From: an uncultured Lachnospiraceae bacterium
GTDB lineage: Bacteria; Bacillota; Clostridia; Lachnospirales; Lachnospiraceae
Length of the DNA stretch: 64,000 bases
Assembly: GCA_910578715.1 (NCBI GenBank)
Contig: CAJTRL010000007.1
Coordinates: 1-64,000 of the forward strand
Direction of reading: 5' to 3'
Shown here: positions 1 to 7,046 of the stretch, piece after piece
Position numbering within the stretch: position 1 is the stretch's first letter
How the letters are laid out: the number at the start of each line of letters is the position of its first letter
Made by a program: the position numbers and the translations under genes
The notes under the pieces: generated by a model
Told to the model about the DNA's origin: nothing
Database searches by the model: none
The model's input: only the letters and a program-made list of their open reading frames with translations

Positions 1-2
1 CC

Positions 3-398
3 AAAATAGGATTTTTATTACAAGGCGGGTTTGGAGAGGCATCCCAGTTAAGGTGTTGTGAATCATACTTAGAAACATTACCATCTTTATTAGGATGTGA
101 GTATAATGGAACTTTATTAAAAGGGGATATGTTTGCAGTTAGCTTTATGGATGGTAAAATCAGAAAACAAATGGTAGAACCTTTTTATAATATGGGAAAA
201 TATTATGCCCAAAACAATTACTTTCATAAAGAAGTGGTAAATGACTTTTCCAAACCAGAATATTTTTCTAAAAAAATAATCTTTCTCAACAATGTATTAA
301 GTCCATTAAAGAAATTGTTCTTTAAAGTATTTGCTAAAAAATTAGGCTGTAAAGGCTCACTGAATGCTAAGCCATATCAAAATTATGTTAAAAGATAA
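3..398 (+). CDS. NAD(P)H-dependent flavodoxin-fold oxidoreductase, C-terminal part
   Basis: The reading frame is open from base 3 and carries no start codon, so the gene begins outside the window; 131 residues are visible before the stop. The segment resembles the C-terminal part of small flavodoxin-like, FMN-dependent NAD(P)H oxidoreductases of clostridia: a GFGEAS turn, a paired-cysteine LRCCE segment, a GCEYNGTL strand and a PEYFSKK stretch. Such enzymes use NAD(P)H and FMN to reduce quinones or similar acceptors in the cytoplasm; the substrate is unknown here. The codons are strongly A+T-rich compared with the genes after 1401, which suggests acquisition by transfer. The family call rests on pattern recognition of a fragment. 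Confidence 0.5.
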   Translation, partial: KIGFLLQGGFGEASQLRCCESYLETLPSLLGCEYNGTLLKGDMFAVSFMDGKIRKQMVEPFYNMGKYYAQNNYFHKEVVNDFSKPEYFSKKIIFLNNVLSPLKKLFFKVFAKKLGCKGSLNAKPYQNYVKR

Positions 399-413
399 TT
401 TCAATTCTCATTT

Positions 414-509
414 GCAGGGGAAAACAAGTACATCATCAAAGAGCCAGACGGTATCGTGCTGGAAAATCCGGGCGGTATTCGTACTGGGAAAAAGCCAATG
501 TTGAGGTAG
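414..509 (+). pseudogene. Short coding remnant, possibly glyoxalase/VOC-like
   Basis: An open stretch without a usable start reads as about 30 residues, including KYIIKEPDGIVLENPGG, and ends at TAG 507-509. Its composition is less A+T-rich than the genes on either side and it has no ribosome binding site. The PDG-hydrophobic-E pattern resembles the end of vicinal-oxygen-chelate (glyoxalase-like) proteins. It is best read as a leftover piece of a deleted gene; the family assignment is weak. Confidence 0.25.
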
Positions 510-567
510 GAACATGATTGTGGTATTCTGTTAGAAGTACAAATGGGCATTTATGGAGAAGCGTGTT

Positions 568-1311
568 ATGAATTTTTTATGCTTTGGCGATAAAAACAAT
601 AAGTCAATACTATTTATACATGGAATGGCTTCCACAGCAATGCTTTGCTATGAACCAATTTTAAAATATTTTTCAGATTATTATGTGATATTGGCAGAAG
701 TGGATGGGCATAGTGAAAGGACAGATGAACTTGTCAGCCTTGAGAATAACTGTGATGAGATAGAAAATTACATAATAAACAATCTATCTGGTAATTTGTA
801 CTGCCTGTCAGGATTTTCTATGGGAGCAACAATGGTTGTAGAGATTATAGGCAGAGGTAATGTGAATGTTGCGAAAGCGCATTTGGATGCTGCATTTTTG
901 ACAAAGATGGGCTTGTTGACAAAGCCGTATGAATATATGTTTTGCAAAGCGATAAAGCGGATTCAAAATGGAAAAACAATTCCTAAATTTCTGATGGACG
1001 CCATAATGGGAAAAGATAATAACAGTATTATCGAAATGCTTTATTGGGATATTACTTTAAATACTATAAAAAGTGCGTGTGAATATGTGTATAGGTATAA
1101 TATTCCTGAAAATATAAGAAATTATAAGGGGACTATTGCGTTCTGGCGGGGCTCGAATGAGCGATATCCAAGGAAAAGCGTGACATTGTTAAAGAACTAT
1201 TTGCCTGCTATAATAGATTTAGAGATTGAATATATGGGGCATGGGCAGTATTTACACGAACATAGTGATGAATATGCAAATAAGCTGATTGAATATTTGC
1301 AAAGCGGGTAA
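568..1311 (+). CDS. Alpha/beta hydrolase
   Basis: The 247-residue product has the layout of an alpha/beta-fold hydrolase: an early ILFIHGM oxyanion strand-turn, an AEVDGHS segment after strand 4, a nucleophile elbow GFSMGA, and a late GHGQYLHEH that supplies the catalytic histidine. No signal peptide is present, so it should act in the cytoplasm. The start at 568 is preferred over the in-frame ATG at 553 because GGAG at 554-557 lies nine bases before it. The gene is A+T-rich like the fragment to its left and seems to belong to the same acquired patch. The substrate cannot be inferred, and no neighbour points to a pathway. Confidence 0.7.
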   Translation: MNFLCFGDKNNKSILFIHGMASTAMLCYEPILKYFSDYYVILAEVDGHSERTDELVSLENNCDEIENYIINNLSGNLYCLSGFSMGATMVVEIIGRGNVNVAKAHLDAAFLTKMGLLTKPYEYMFCKAIKRIQNGKTIPKFLMDAIMGKDNNSIIEMLYWDITLNTIKSACEYVYRYNIPENIRNYKGTIAFWRGSNERYPRKSVTLLKNYLPAIIDLEIEYMGHGQYLHEHSDEYANKLIEYLQSG

Positions 1312-1400
1312 TGGAGCATTACGAATTTGAAAGATTTAAGAAGAAAAATATTCCGAAATAAAAAAATTATTAAGGAGACAGAAAGGAACAGGGGGATAAA

Positions 1401-2120
1401 ATGGACGAACGGATAAAACAGTGGCTGGAATCGGAACTGAAAGAATATGAGGCGGCTTTACGGGAGTATAACCGGAAGCTGATGAACATGATGTATATAG
1501 GGATGGCGGCGGCTCTGGCTTTTCCTGTGATATTAGGATTTGCCATGGGACGCGACGTCGTTTCGATTCTGAAAATGCAGCTTCCCGGCGGATGTGTTTT
1601 GGCCTTTATCGTTTGGATATGCTGTTGGGGACAGAAGAAAACGACGACGATAAAAAAGGTGCGTGCGGCATATGAAAAAGAAATCGCCGCCTTTTTCCGG
1701 TCAGAGGAAGAGAAAGAGGTTTTTGTCCGGCAGATGGAAAGTCGTAACTATGGTGCGATAAATTTTACGGAAAGTTCGTTTCTGCTTGTAAGCAAATATC
1801 CATACCGATTCATTGCCGGGCCGGATTATTTTGTTTTTTCCACTGGTTCGGGGTGCAGTTTTATTCGGACGGCGAATATTAGGAATGCCGATGTCAGAAA
1901 AGAAAGTTCGCAGGTGCGCACAAATGTGGGCGGCAGCACCGTCAGAATGAATATATCGGCGGGCGTTTCCTTTTATATCGAGTTGAAAGAGGCTCCCGCA
2001 TCAGACAGAGAGCGTATGGAGGAGTGTATTCTTCTTCGGAATGAAAGTCAGGTTACGAGAGTGCGGGAATTGATAAAAGAATATTGTCCGGCCAGCAAAG
2101 AATTTATGATTCTGCCATAA
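1401..2120 (+). CDS. Hypothetical membrane protein with two N-terminal helices
   Basis: I do not recognise this 239-residue family. It opens with a charged amphipathic helix (residues 1-28), followed by two hydrophobic segments at about 30-50 and 60-77, then a long soluble part. That part contains a tyrosine-rich strand near YPYRFIAGPDYFVFS and a GGSTVRMNISAGVSFYIEL strand pair. The likely topology is a membrane-anchored cytoplasmic beta-rich domain. GGGG six bases before the ATG supports the start. The composition changes here from the A+T-rich left edge to the moderate G+C of the rest of the window. The gene is convergent with the channel gene that follows. Confidence 0.55.
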   Translation: MDERIKQWLESELKEYEAALREYNRKLMNMMYIGMAAALAFPVILGFAMGRDVVSILKMQLPGGCVLAFIVWICCWGQKKTTTIKKVRAAYEKEIAAFFRSEEEKEVFVRQMESRNYGAINFTESSFLLVSKYPYRFIAGPDYFVFSTGSGCSFIRTANIRNADVRKESSQVRTNVGGSTVRMNISAGVSFYIELKEAPASDRERMEECILLRNESQVTRVRELIKEYCPASKEFMILP

Positions 2121-2167
2121 AATCAGTTGGAGGATTCCGGCAGATTCCGCATCTCTTTCGGTTTCGG

Positions 2168-2818
2168 CTATTCCTCCCGGATTCCTGGCAGATTCCACCG
2201 ATAATGACTGGCCAGGATGCGGATTGCGATAACTAAAAGGGCACTAAGCAGCATGGCGTAATCCGACTGGGTGAACTGTAAAAGCAGAACGTAGAGACAT
2301 GCGCCGGAAATGGACGCACAGGCATAAACATGCTTTTTCAGGACAAAAGGCGTTTCTCCGGCCATGATGTCCCGCAGAATGCCTCCGCCGATGCCGGTGA
2401 TGACGCCAAGAAAGATAATCAGGAAATGATATTCCCTGTACCCTGCTTCCACGCCGGTATCGACGCCTGTTACGGTGAAGGCGGCAAGGCCGATGGCGTC
2501 TAGGATATTCATGATTTTTTCGTAATTTTCCATGTAATGGCTGCCGAGCAGATGGGGCCGGAACCGGAATAAAAGGAAGAGGACGAGCACTGTCAGAAAG
2601 GCGGCGAATACATAGACCGGATTGCGGAACATGTTCGGAGGAATGCTGCCAATCATCAGGTCGCGGAGCATTCCGCCGCCTACAGCGGTGACGACGCCAA
2701 GAACGATGATACCAAAAAGGTCCAGTTTTTTGCGGACTGCAACCATCGCCCCGGAGGAGGCAAAGGCTATGGTTCCGATGATTTCGATTGGGAAAAAGAT
2801 ACCTGGGTGTAATTCCAT
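2168..2818 (-). CDS. TRIC-type cation channel family protein (UPF0126, YicG-like)
   Basis: This 216-residue protein has about seven membrane helices and the internal duplication of the bacterial TRIC/UPF0126 family. The glycine-rich GGGMLRD motif after helix 2 recurs as GGGILRD after helix 5. Bacterial TRIC homologues form homotrimeric potassium or sodium channels in the cytoplasmic membrane; the ion is not predictable here. It lies 65 bases downstream of the second WYL gene on the same strand and could be co-transcribed with it, though a functional link is not evident. Length matches the family. Confidence 0.85.
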   Translation of the reverse strand: MELHPGIFFPIEIIGTIAFASSGAMVAVRKKLDLFGIIVLGVVTAVGGGMLRDLMIGSIPPNMFRNPVYVFAAFLTVLVLFLLFRFRPHLLGSHYMENYEKIMNILDAIGLAAFTVTGVDTGVEAGYREYHFLIIFLGVITGIGGGILRDIMAGETPFVLKKHVYACASISGACLYVLLLQFTQSDYAMLLSALLVIAIRILASHYRWNLPGIREE

Positions 2819-2883
2819 TTTCCTGATGCTCCTTTTGAAGTCTTAAATCTGCTGCCTGGTCTGACTACCATTTGAAATTGATT

Positions 2884-3891
2884 TTACAGAATCCGCATCT
2901 GCCTTTCAAGTCTTTCTTTCAGCAGGCCGAGAAACCTTTCATTTCCGAGGACGGTAAGCATGGGGCCGAAGGAAAGAACTTCAATCAATAATTCCGTTTC
3001 CATATTCTGGTTATAATAAATCAGACATTCGTAAGTTTTTTCATCAATTTTCACGGTATTTTTTTCATAATTGGCAAAATGAAGCATGGCCCGTTCGAGC
3101 GCGTTCCGTTCGTTGACAATTCGCAGCCGCAAGGGCTCTTTGTAATAGGAATCCCGGATGAGCGTATTTAAAGAAACGGAAGAAGAAAAGGTTTTCTCCG
3201 TCAGGCGGACGCTTTTTATACGGGAAATGTTCAGAATTTCGAGCCGCATTTTCTGATTCCCGGTCTGTTTCAGGGCAAGCACGCGGAATTTATCGTTTTT
3301 AACGGAATATTCCAGCCGGGCAGGCATGTAGTAATGGTGGACGCGTTTTCCGCCCGGCGCGTTATAATCAATGTCCACATATTGCCGGTTTTTCTGGGCC
3401 TGGAGCAAAATGCGGAAATTTTGCCAGTATGTTTCGTCTTTATAAGGGTCGCCGTCGGAAAAACGGTCATAGTAATAGAATTGTTCCTGTTTCCAGAGCG
3501 GTTCAACGGAAGCGAGCATATCGTTTAAAGCGTCCAGTTGTCCGCGTTCCAGAAAAAGTCCGATACGGGAATCGGACAATAAGGCTTTCAGATAAGACTT
3601 TTCCAAATCGGAAAGGGGCTCGAAGAAAGACGTAGAAAGTTTGGAAAGATACAATTCGCCGTTTTTGGTAAATAAATTCCAGGCTCCGCTTTCCAGTTTG
3701 GGAATAATGGACAGCATACTTTCTTCAAAGCCTTCTTCGATTATCTGAGCGCGGATGTCCCGCATTGTCATAGCATCCCGGTTTAATAATAAATGCCGTA
3801 ATACCTGATAATAACAATTATATATTTCGGAAAAAAGTTCCATGGATGCAGATATGCTCCTTCTATGATGCGAATTTGTGCTTTCAATCAT
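2884..3891 (-). CDS. WYL-domain transcriptional regulator (second of a pair)
   Basis: This 335-residue protein has an N-terminal helical part resembling a winged helix (residues 20-70) and a central WYL-type Sm-like beta domain around YVDIDYNAPGGKRVHHYYMPARLEYSVKNDKFRVLAL. A C-terminal WCX-like extension follows. WYL domains bind nucleic acid or nucleotide-like ligands and control regulators of RNA/DNA repair and phage defence. The gene follows the first WYL gene by 20 bases, so the two are probably co-transcribed and may form a heterodimer, as PafB and PafC do. The start at 3891 has no clear Shine-Dalgarno; the ATG at 3843 is an alternative, with AAGGAG 13 bases upstream. Confidence 0.75.
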   Translation of the reverse strand: MIESTNSHHRRSISASMELFSEIYNCYYQVLRHLLLNRDAMTMRDIRAQIIEEGFEESMLSIIPKLESGAWNLFTKNGELYLSKLSTSFFEPLSDLEKSYLKALLSDSRIGLFLERGQLDALNDMLASVEPLWKQEQFYYYDRFSDGDPYKDETYWQNFRILLQAQKNRQYVDIDYNAPGGKRVHHYYMPARLEYSVKNDKFRVLALKQTGNQKMRLEILNISRIKSVRLTEKTFSSSVSLNTLIRDSYYKEPLRLRIVNERNALERAMLHFANYEKNTVKIDEKTYECLIYYNQNMETELLIEVLSFGPMLTVLGNERFLGLLKERLERQMRIL

Positions 3892-3911
3892 AACTGCCGA
3901 TAAAAAGCAGA

Positions 3912-5336
3912 TTATTCTGTGGACGGTTGTGTTCCGTTGTCTGCTTTCGCAGTTGTTTCTGTTTTTTCCACCTGATAAATCCGGTACATTGCCTGTAAAT
4001 CCCTGTAAAACTGCCGTTCCACAAATTTGTCACTACATTCCAGGGAAAGAATGCGCCCCGTAAAGGTGCGTATCCAGGGAAGAAGTTCGTGACAGTCAAA
4101 AACCTCGATTTCATACAGGTAGGTGTTGGGCGCAAGTCTGGTAATTGTTCCGCCGCGGCCTTCCAGCTTCAGGCGGTTCAGGATATAATTTTCGCCAGGT
4201 TCCAGAATCTGGAGGGTCATGCACAGTCTGTCCAGAAAGTGTTTTCCCTCATTCTGAAAAGAAACACCCCAGGCTTTACTGCGGTTCCGGTTCAGTTTGT
4301 CCAGCAGTTCGTCATATTCTTTTTCCGGCGGAGTATTTGTCCCTTGTCCATCTTCCTGAAGTGTACCGTTTACTTGTTCCTCTTCCGGCGGAATGTTTTT
4401 CCCCTGTGTATCTCCCAACGGTTTCTTTTTCGACGGTGCCCTTTCAGGAGGCATCTTTTCAGGGCATTCTACTGGTACGACGTTTTTAATGGAATCCAGC
4501 CGGAAACAGGTAAAACGTCTGTTGCGGCGCACATAACCGCAGAGAAAACGTCTGCCGCTTCTGGTACTGATAAAAATCTGCAAAGGAATGCAGAGGGCCG
4601 TACTGCTGTTTCCGTTATGGGAACTTTTGATGGTAAGCTGTACTGCACTTTTCTGATTCATGGCTTTTAACAGTGCAAAAAGAATTTCATCTTCCAGCGT
4701 ATGTACGAAGAAACTATGCTTTACGCGAAAACTGCGGTTGGGGCGGTCGAGCTGTCTCAGCAGAGCATTTCCTATAATCCCGAAAACGCCGGACATCTGG
4801 TAAAAAGCGAGGGCGTCCTGTATACTTTCATTGGAGCGGAGCCAGTGGGGCAGCGTGCTATCCAGGGAAAAAAGCACTGACTTCCCGATTTTTTCTTTAT
4901 ATAAAAGTCCTTCTTTGGCGTAGGCGTTACATTTCCGGCGGACGGTCTGGACATCAAAGAGGGCTTCATATTGCGAGAGAAGGCCGTCTGTTATTTCTTC
5001 CACCGTTTTTGAGCCGTTGTTTTGAAGCAAATCAAGGATAAGAAAATGAAGAACGATGTCGTTGTCGGTAAAACTTTTTGTCTGCCATACCCGGAACAGC
5101 GGATTGGTGTCGAGCAGATTGCTGTCGATTGCAAGGGAAAGGTTGGCGCCGTTTGAAGCATAGTCTTTGCGCACATAGGGGGACAGCCAGCTTTCTAACC
5201 GCCTCCGTTCGTTATCATAAGTCCGAGGGCTCTTTTCCTTGAAGTCATTCCGGCTCTTGAAGCCGTAGACGAAAAAATCCCGGACGTATTCTCTTGTTTT
5301 GGGAAAACTTCCTATCAGTTCCTGAAAATCGGACAT
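3912..5336 (-). CDS. WYL-domain transcriptional regulator (first of a pair) with repetitive linker
   Basis: The 474-residue product starts with a helical segment, has a helix-turn-helix-like region (about residues 90-150), then a WYL-type beta domain including ALCIPLQIFISTRSGRRFLCGYVRR and FTCFRLDSIKNV. A C-terminal WCX-like domain ends the protein. The WYL part is followed by a proline- and glutamate-rich insert of 20-residue repeats encoded around 4322-4460. I chose the start at 5336 because GAGGA lies eight bases upstream; longer in-frame starts run into the structured repeat at 5416-5535. The gene is divergent from rtcB, which suggests control of that RNA-repair gene, an inference from context only. 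Confidence 0.75.
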   Translation of the reverse strand: MSDFQELIGSFPKTREYVRDFFVYGFKSRNDFKEKSPRTYDNERRRLESWLSPYVRKDYASNGANLSLAIDSNLLDTNPLFRVWQTKSFTDNDIVLHFLILDLLQNNGSKTVEEITDGLLSQYEALFDVQTVRRKCNAYAKEGLLYKEKIGKSVLFSLDSTLPHWLRSNESIQDALAFYQMSGVFGIIGNALLRQLDRPNRSFRVKHSFFVHTLEDEILFALLKAMNQKSAVQLTIKSSHNGNSSTALCIPLQIFISTRSGRRFLCGYVRRNRRFTCFRLDSIKNVVPVECPEKMPPERAPSKKKPLGDTQGKNIPPEEEQVNGTLQEDGQGTNTPPEKEYDELLDKLNRNRSKAWGVSFQNEGKHFLDRLCMTLQILEPGENYILNRLKLEGRGGTITRLAPNTYLYEIEVFDCHELLPWIRTFTGRILSLECSDKFVERQFYRDLQAMYRIYQVEKTETTAKADNGTQPSTE

Positions 5337-5371
5337 GGATTGGTTCCTCGTGGGGGTGTTGATTTTCTTTT

Positions 5372-5405
5372 GAAAAACAAATGCCGCTTCGCGTCGCTTG
5401 TTTTT
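5372..5405 (-). repeat. Hairpin unit, second copy of the upper arm of the 5416-5535 element
   Basis: The unit starting GAAAAACAAATGCCGC occurs here and again at 5486-5520, identical over at least 34 bases. On the minus strand it folds as AAAAACAA / TTGTTTTT around a small CGC-GAA-GCG hairpin. This copy lies between the family 2 element and the ribosome binding site of the WYL gene, so it would be in the same leader. Confidence 0.7.
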
Positions 5406-5415
5406 TTGCAGTGGA

Positions 5416-5535
5416 TAGACTCGAAAGCCCACGCTGGCGCGCTTTTTGTTTGACTTCGTCAAACGCTTTCTCGTTAATGGTGCAAGAAAAACAAATGCCG
5501 CTTCGCGTCGCTTGTTTTTCTTTTGCACCATTATA
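5416..5535 (-). repeat. Structured intergenic repeat, family 2, copy 1
   Basis: Read on the minus strand, the element has a long arm: TAATGGTGCAA, two bulged A, GAAAAACAA, pairing with TTGTTTTTCTTGCACCATTA and capped by a CGC-GAA-GCG hairpin. Then GAAAGC/GCTTTC encloses a GTTTGAC-GAA-GTCAAAC hairpin and a GCGC-GCCA-GCG hairpin, and the unit ends CGAGTCTA. It aligns almost without gaps to 53092-53212, with compensatory changes in several stems. It sits 80 bases upstream of the WYL gene in the same orientation. Confidence 0.75.
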
Positions 5536-5538
5536 TCA
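5530..5538 (-). promoter_or_regulatory. Extended -10 promoter motif for the WYL genes
   Basis: On the minus strand this reads TGATATAAT, an extended -10 box. The same motif occupies the same place in the second copy of the repeat (53088-53096). No convincing -35 hexamer is seen. It overlaps the lower left arm of the structured repeat, so a transcript starting here would lack part of that arm. Confidence 0.4.
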
Positions 5539-5679
5539 TAAAATGGGTTGGATTTTGGGGGAACTTTGAAGAGTTCGCAACCTTTTTAAAATGATAATTG
5601 CTTCTGCTTCTTCTATAATGGCTTTAACAGATACGAAACAGACAAAAATGCCGCAGACAGGCGGGAAAGGAGGATATGT

Positions 5680-6912
5680 ATGTTCGTATTATATAATGAA
5701 AACACCAGATTTCCGGTAAAGATATGGCTGGAAGATGAAAGTCAGCTGGAGGCAAACTGCCTGGAACAGGCATATCACCTGTCGCAGCTGCCGTTTCTGC
5801 ATAAATGGGTCTGCCTGATGCCGGACACACATGCCGGAAAAGGAATGCCGATAGGCGGTGTTATTGCAACGAAGGATGTGGTCATTCCCAATGCGGTGGG
5901 TGTGGATATCGGATGCGGAATGGATTTTATTCCCACGAATATCCGCATGGAAGATATCCGGGAAGTGCAGACCGGAAACGGCATGCTCATACAGGCGGTT
6001 ATCGGTAATATTATGCGGGAAATCCCGTTGAATACGGAACGGTACAAAACGCCCCAGGTGTCGGAAGTCCTTGACCGGGCCGGGCAGGAAATGGAGAAAT
6101 ACGAAGAAAACGCGGAGCTGGTTCCGCTGATTGAAGACGGATATTATCAGATAGGAAGCCTGGGAGGAGGAAATCACTTCATCGAATTACAGGAGGACGA
6201 AAACGGTTACCTGTGCATTATGATTCATTCCGGCAGCCGTCATCTCGGAAAGGCCATTTGCGATTATTTTCACGAAAAAGCGAGAGCGCTGAACCGTCTC
6301 TGGTACAGCGAGGTAAAAGAGGAACACCGTCTGGCTTTTCTGCCCGTTCATACAAAGGAAGGGCAGCAGTATATCCGCTGGATGAATCTTGCGATGGACT
6401 ATGCGTTTGAAAACCGTGCGCGGATGCTGGAAAAAACATGCGGCATCTTGAAAGCGATGATAGAGAAATATACGGACCGCATCGTTGAATTTGGCGAAGA
6501 GGTGAACTGTCATCATAACTATGCCGCGCTGGAAAATCATTACGGCGAAAATGTCTGGGTACACCGCAAAGGCGCAGTCAGAGTGCGGGAAGGCGAAATG
6601 GCCGTGATTCCGGGCGCAATGGGCTCTTACAGCTATGTGGTTATGGGAAAAGGGAGCAAAGAATCTTTCTGCACATCTTCCCACGGCGCCGGAAGGAGCT
6701 ATTCGAGAAGCGGAGCAATGCAGGCTTTTACGATAGAAAAGGTCATGGTGGATTTGAAGGAACAGGGCGTCGTGCTCGGAAAAAGAAGGAAAAACGATGT
6801 AGCCGAAGAGTGTCGGTTTGCTTATAAAGATATCGACCAGGTGATGGCGCAGCAGTCCGATTTGGTCACACCGTTAAGGAAGCTGAAAACGGTGGGAGTA
6901 GTGAAGGGATAA
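5680..6912 (+). CDS. rtcB: RtcB-family RNA ligase
   Basis: The 410-residue product carries the hallmarks of RtcB, the GTP- and manganese-dependent ligase that joins 2',3'-cyclic-phosphate (or 3'-phosphate) RNA ends to 5'-OH ends. Visible motifs are PDTHAGKG, VGVDIGCGM with the metal-binding Asp76 and Cys79, GGGNHFIE, HSGSR, NCHHN and, near the C-terminus, SSHGAGR, whose histidine is the guanylylated residue in E. coli RtcB. AGGAGG lies just upstream of the ATG. It is divergent from two WYL regulators, a setting that suggests induction by RNA or DNA damage. No archease gene is nearby. Function in RNA repair is inferred from the family. Confidence 0.92.
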   Translation: MFVLYNENTRFPVKIWLEDESQLEANCLEQAYHLSQLPFLHKWVCLMPDTHAGKGMPIGGVIATKDVVIPNAVGVDIGCGMDFIPTNIRMEDIREVQTGNGMLIQAVIGNIMREIPLNTERYKTPQVSEVLDRAGQEMEKYEENAELVPLIEDGYYQIGSLGGGNHFIELQEDENGYLCIMIHSGSRHLGKAICDYFHEKARALNRLWYSEVKEEHRLAFLPVHTKEGQQYIRWMNLAMDYAFENRARMLEKTCGILKAMIEKYTDRIVEFGEEVNCHHNYAALENHYGENVWVHRKGAVRVREGEMAVIPGAMGSYSYVVMGKGSKESFCTSSHGAGRSYSRSGAMQAFTIEKVMVDLKEQGVVLGKRRKNDVAEECRFAYKDIDQVMAQQSDLVTPLRKLKTVGVVKG

Positions 6913-7046
6913 AACGCTTTGCGCGCAGCCGGTGGGACAGCCGGTTTACGGCTTTCTATTCGACAGGTTTGCCGATGCCGTATATCTGGTGCTGATTCCC
7001 ACCGGTCTGCCGGCCGGTCTGGCCGTTCCGATGGCGAAAAGGGTTT
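6911..7046 (+). pseudogene. Possible remnant of an MFS-type transporter C-terminus
   Basis: Between rtcB and the P-type ATPase, the + strand is open without a usable start. It reads GQPVYGFLFDRFADAVYLV followed by LIPTGL, which resembles the last helices of a major-facilitator transporter. The frame then runs into the antisense of the ATPase gene. No ribosome binding site is present. Read as a decayed fragment; the resemblance is modest. Confidence 0.25.

Noticed and set aside
5372..5520. Direct repeats around the WYL gene leader as insertion-sequence ends
   Set aside because: No transposase or target duplication; the repeats are hairpin arms of the family 2 element.
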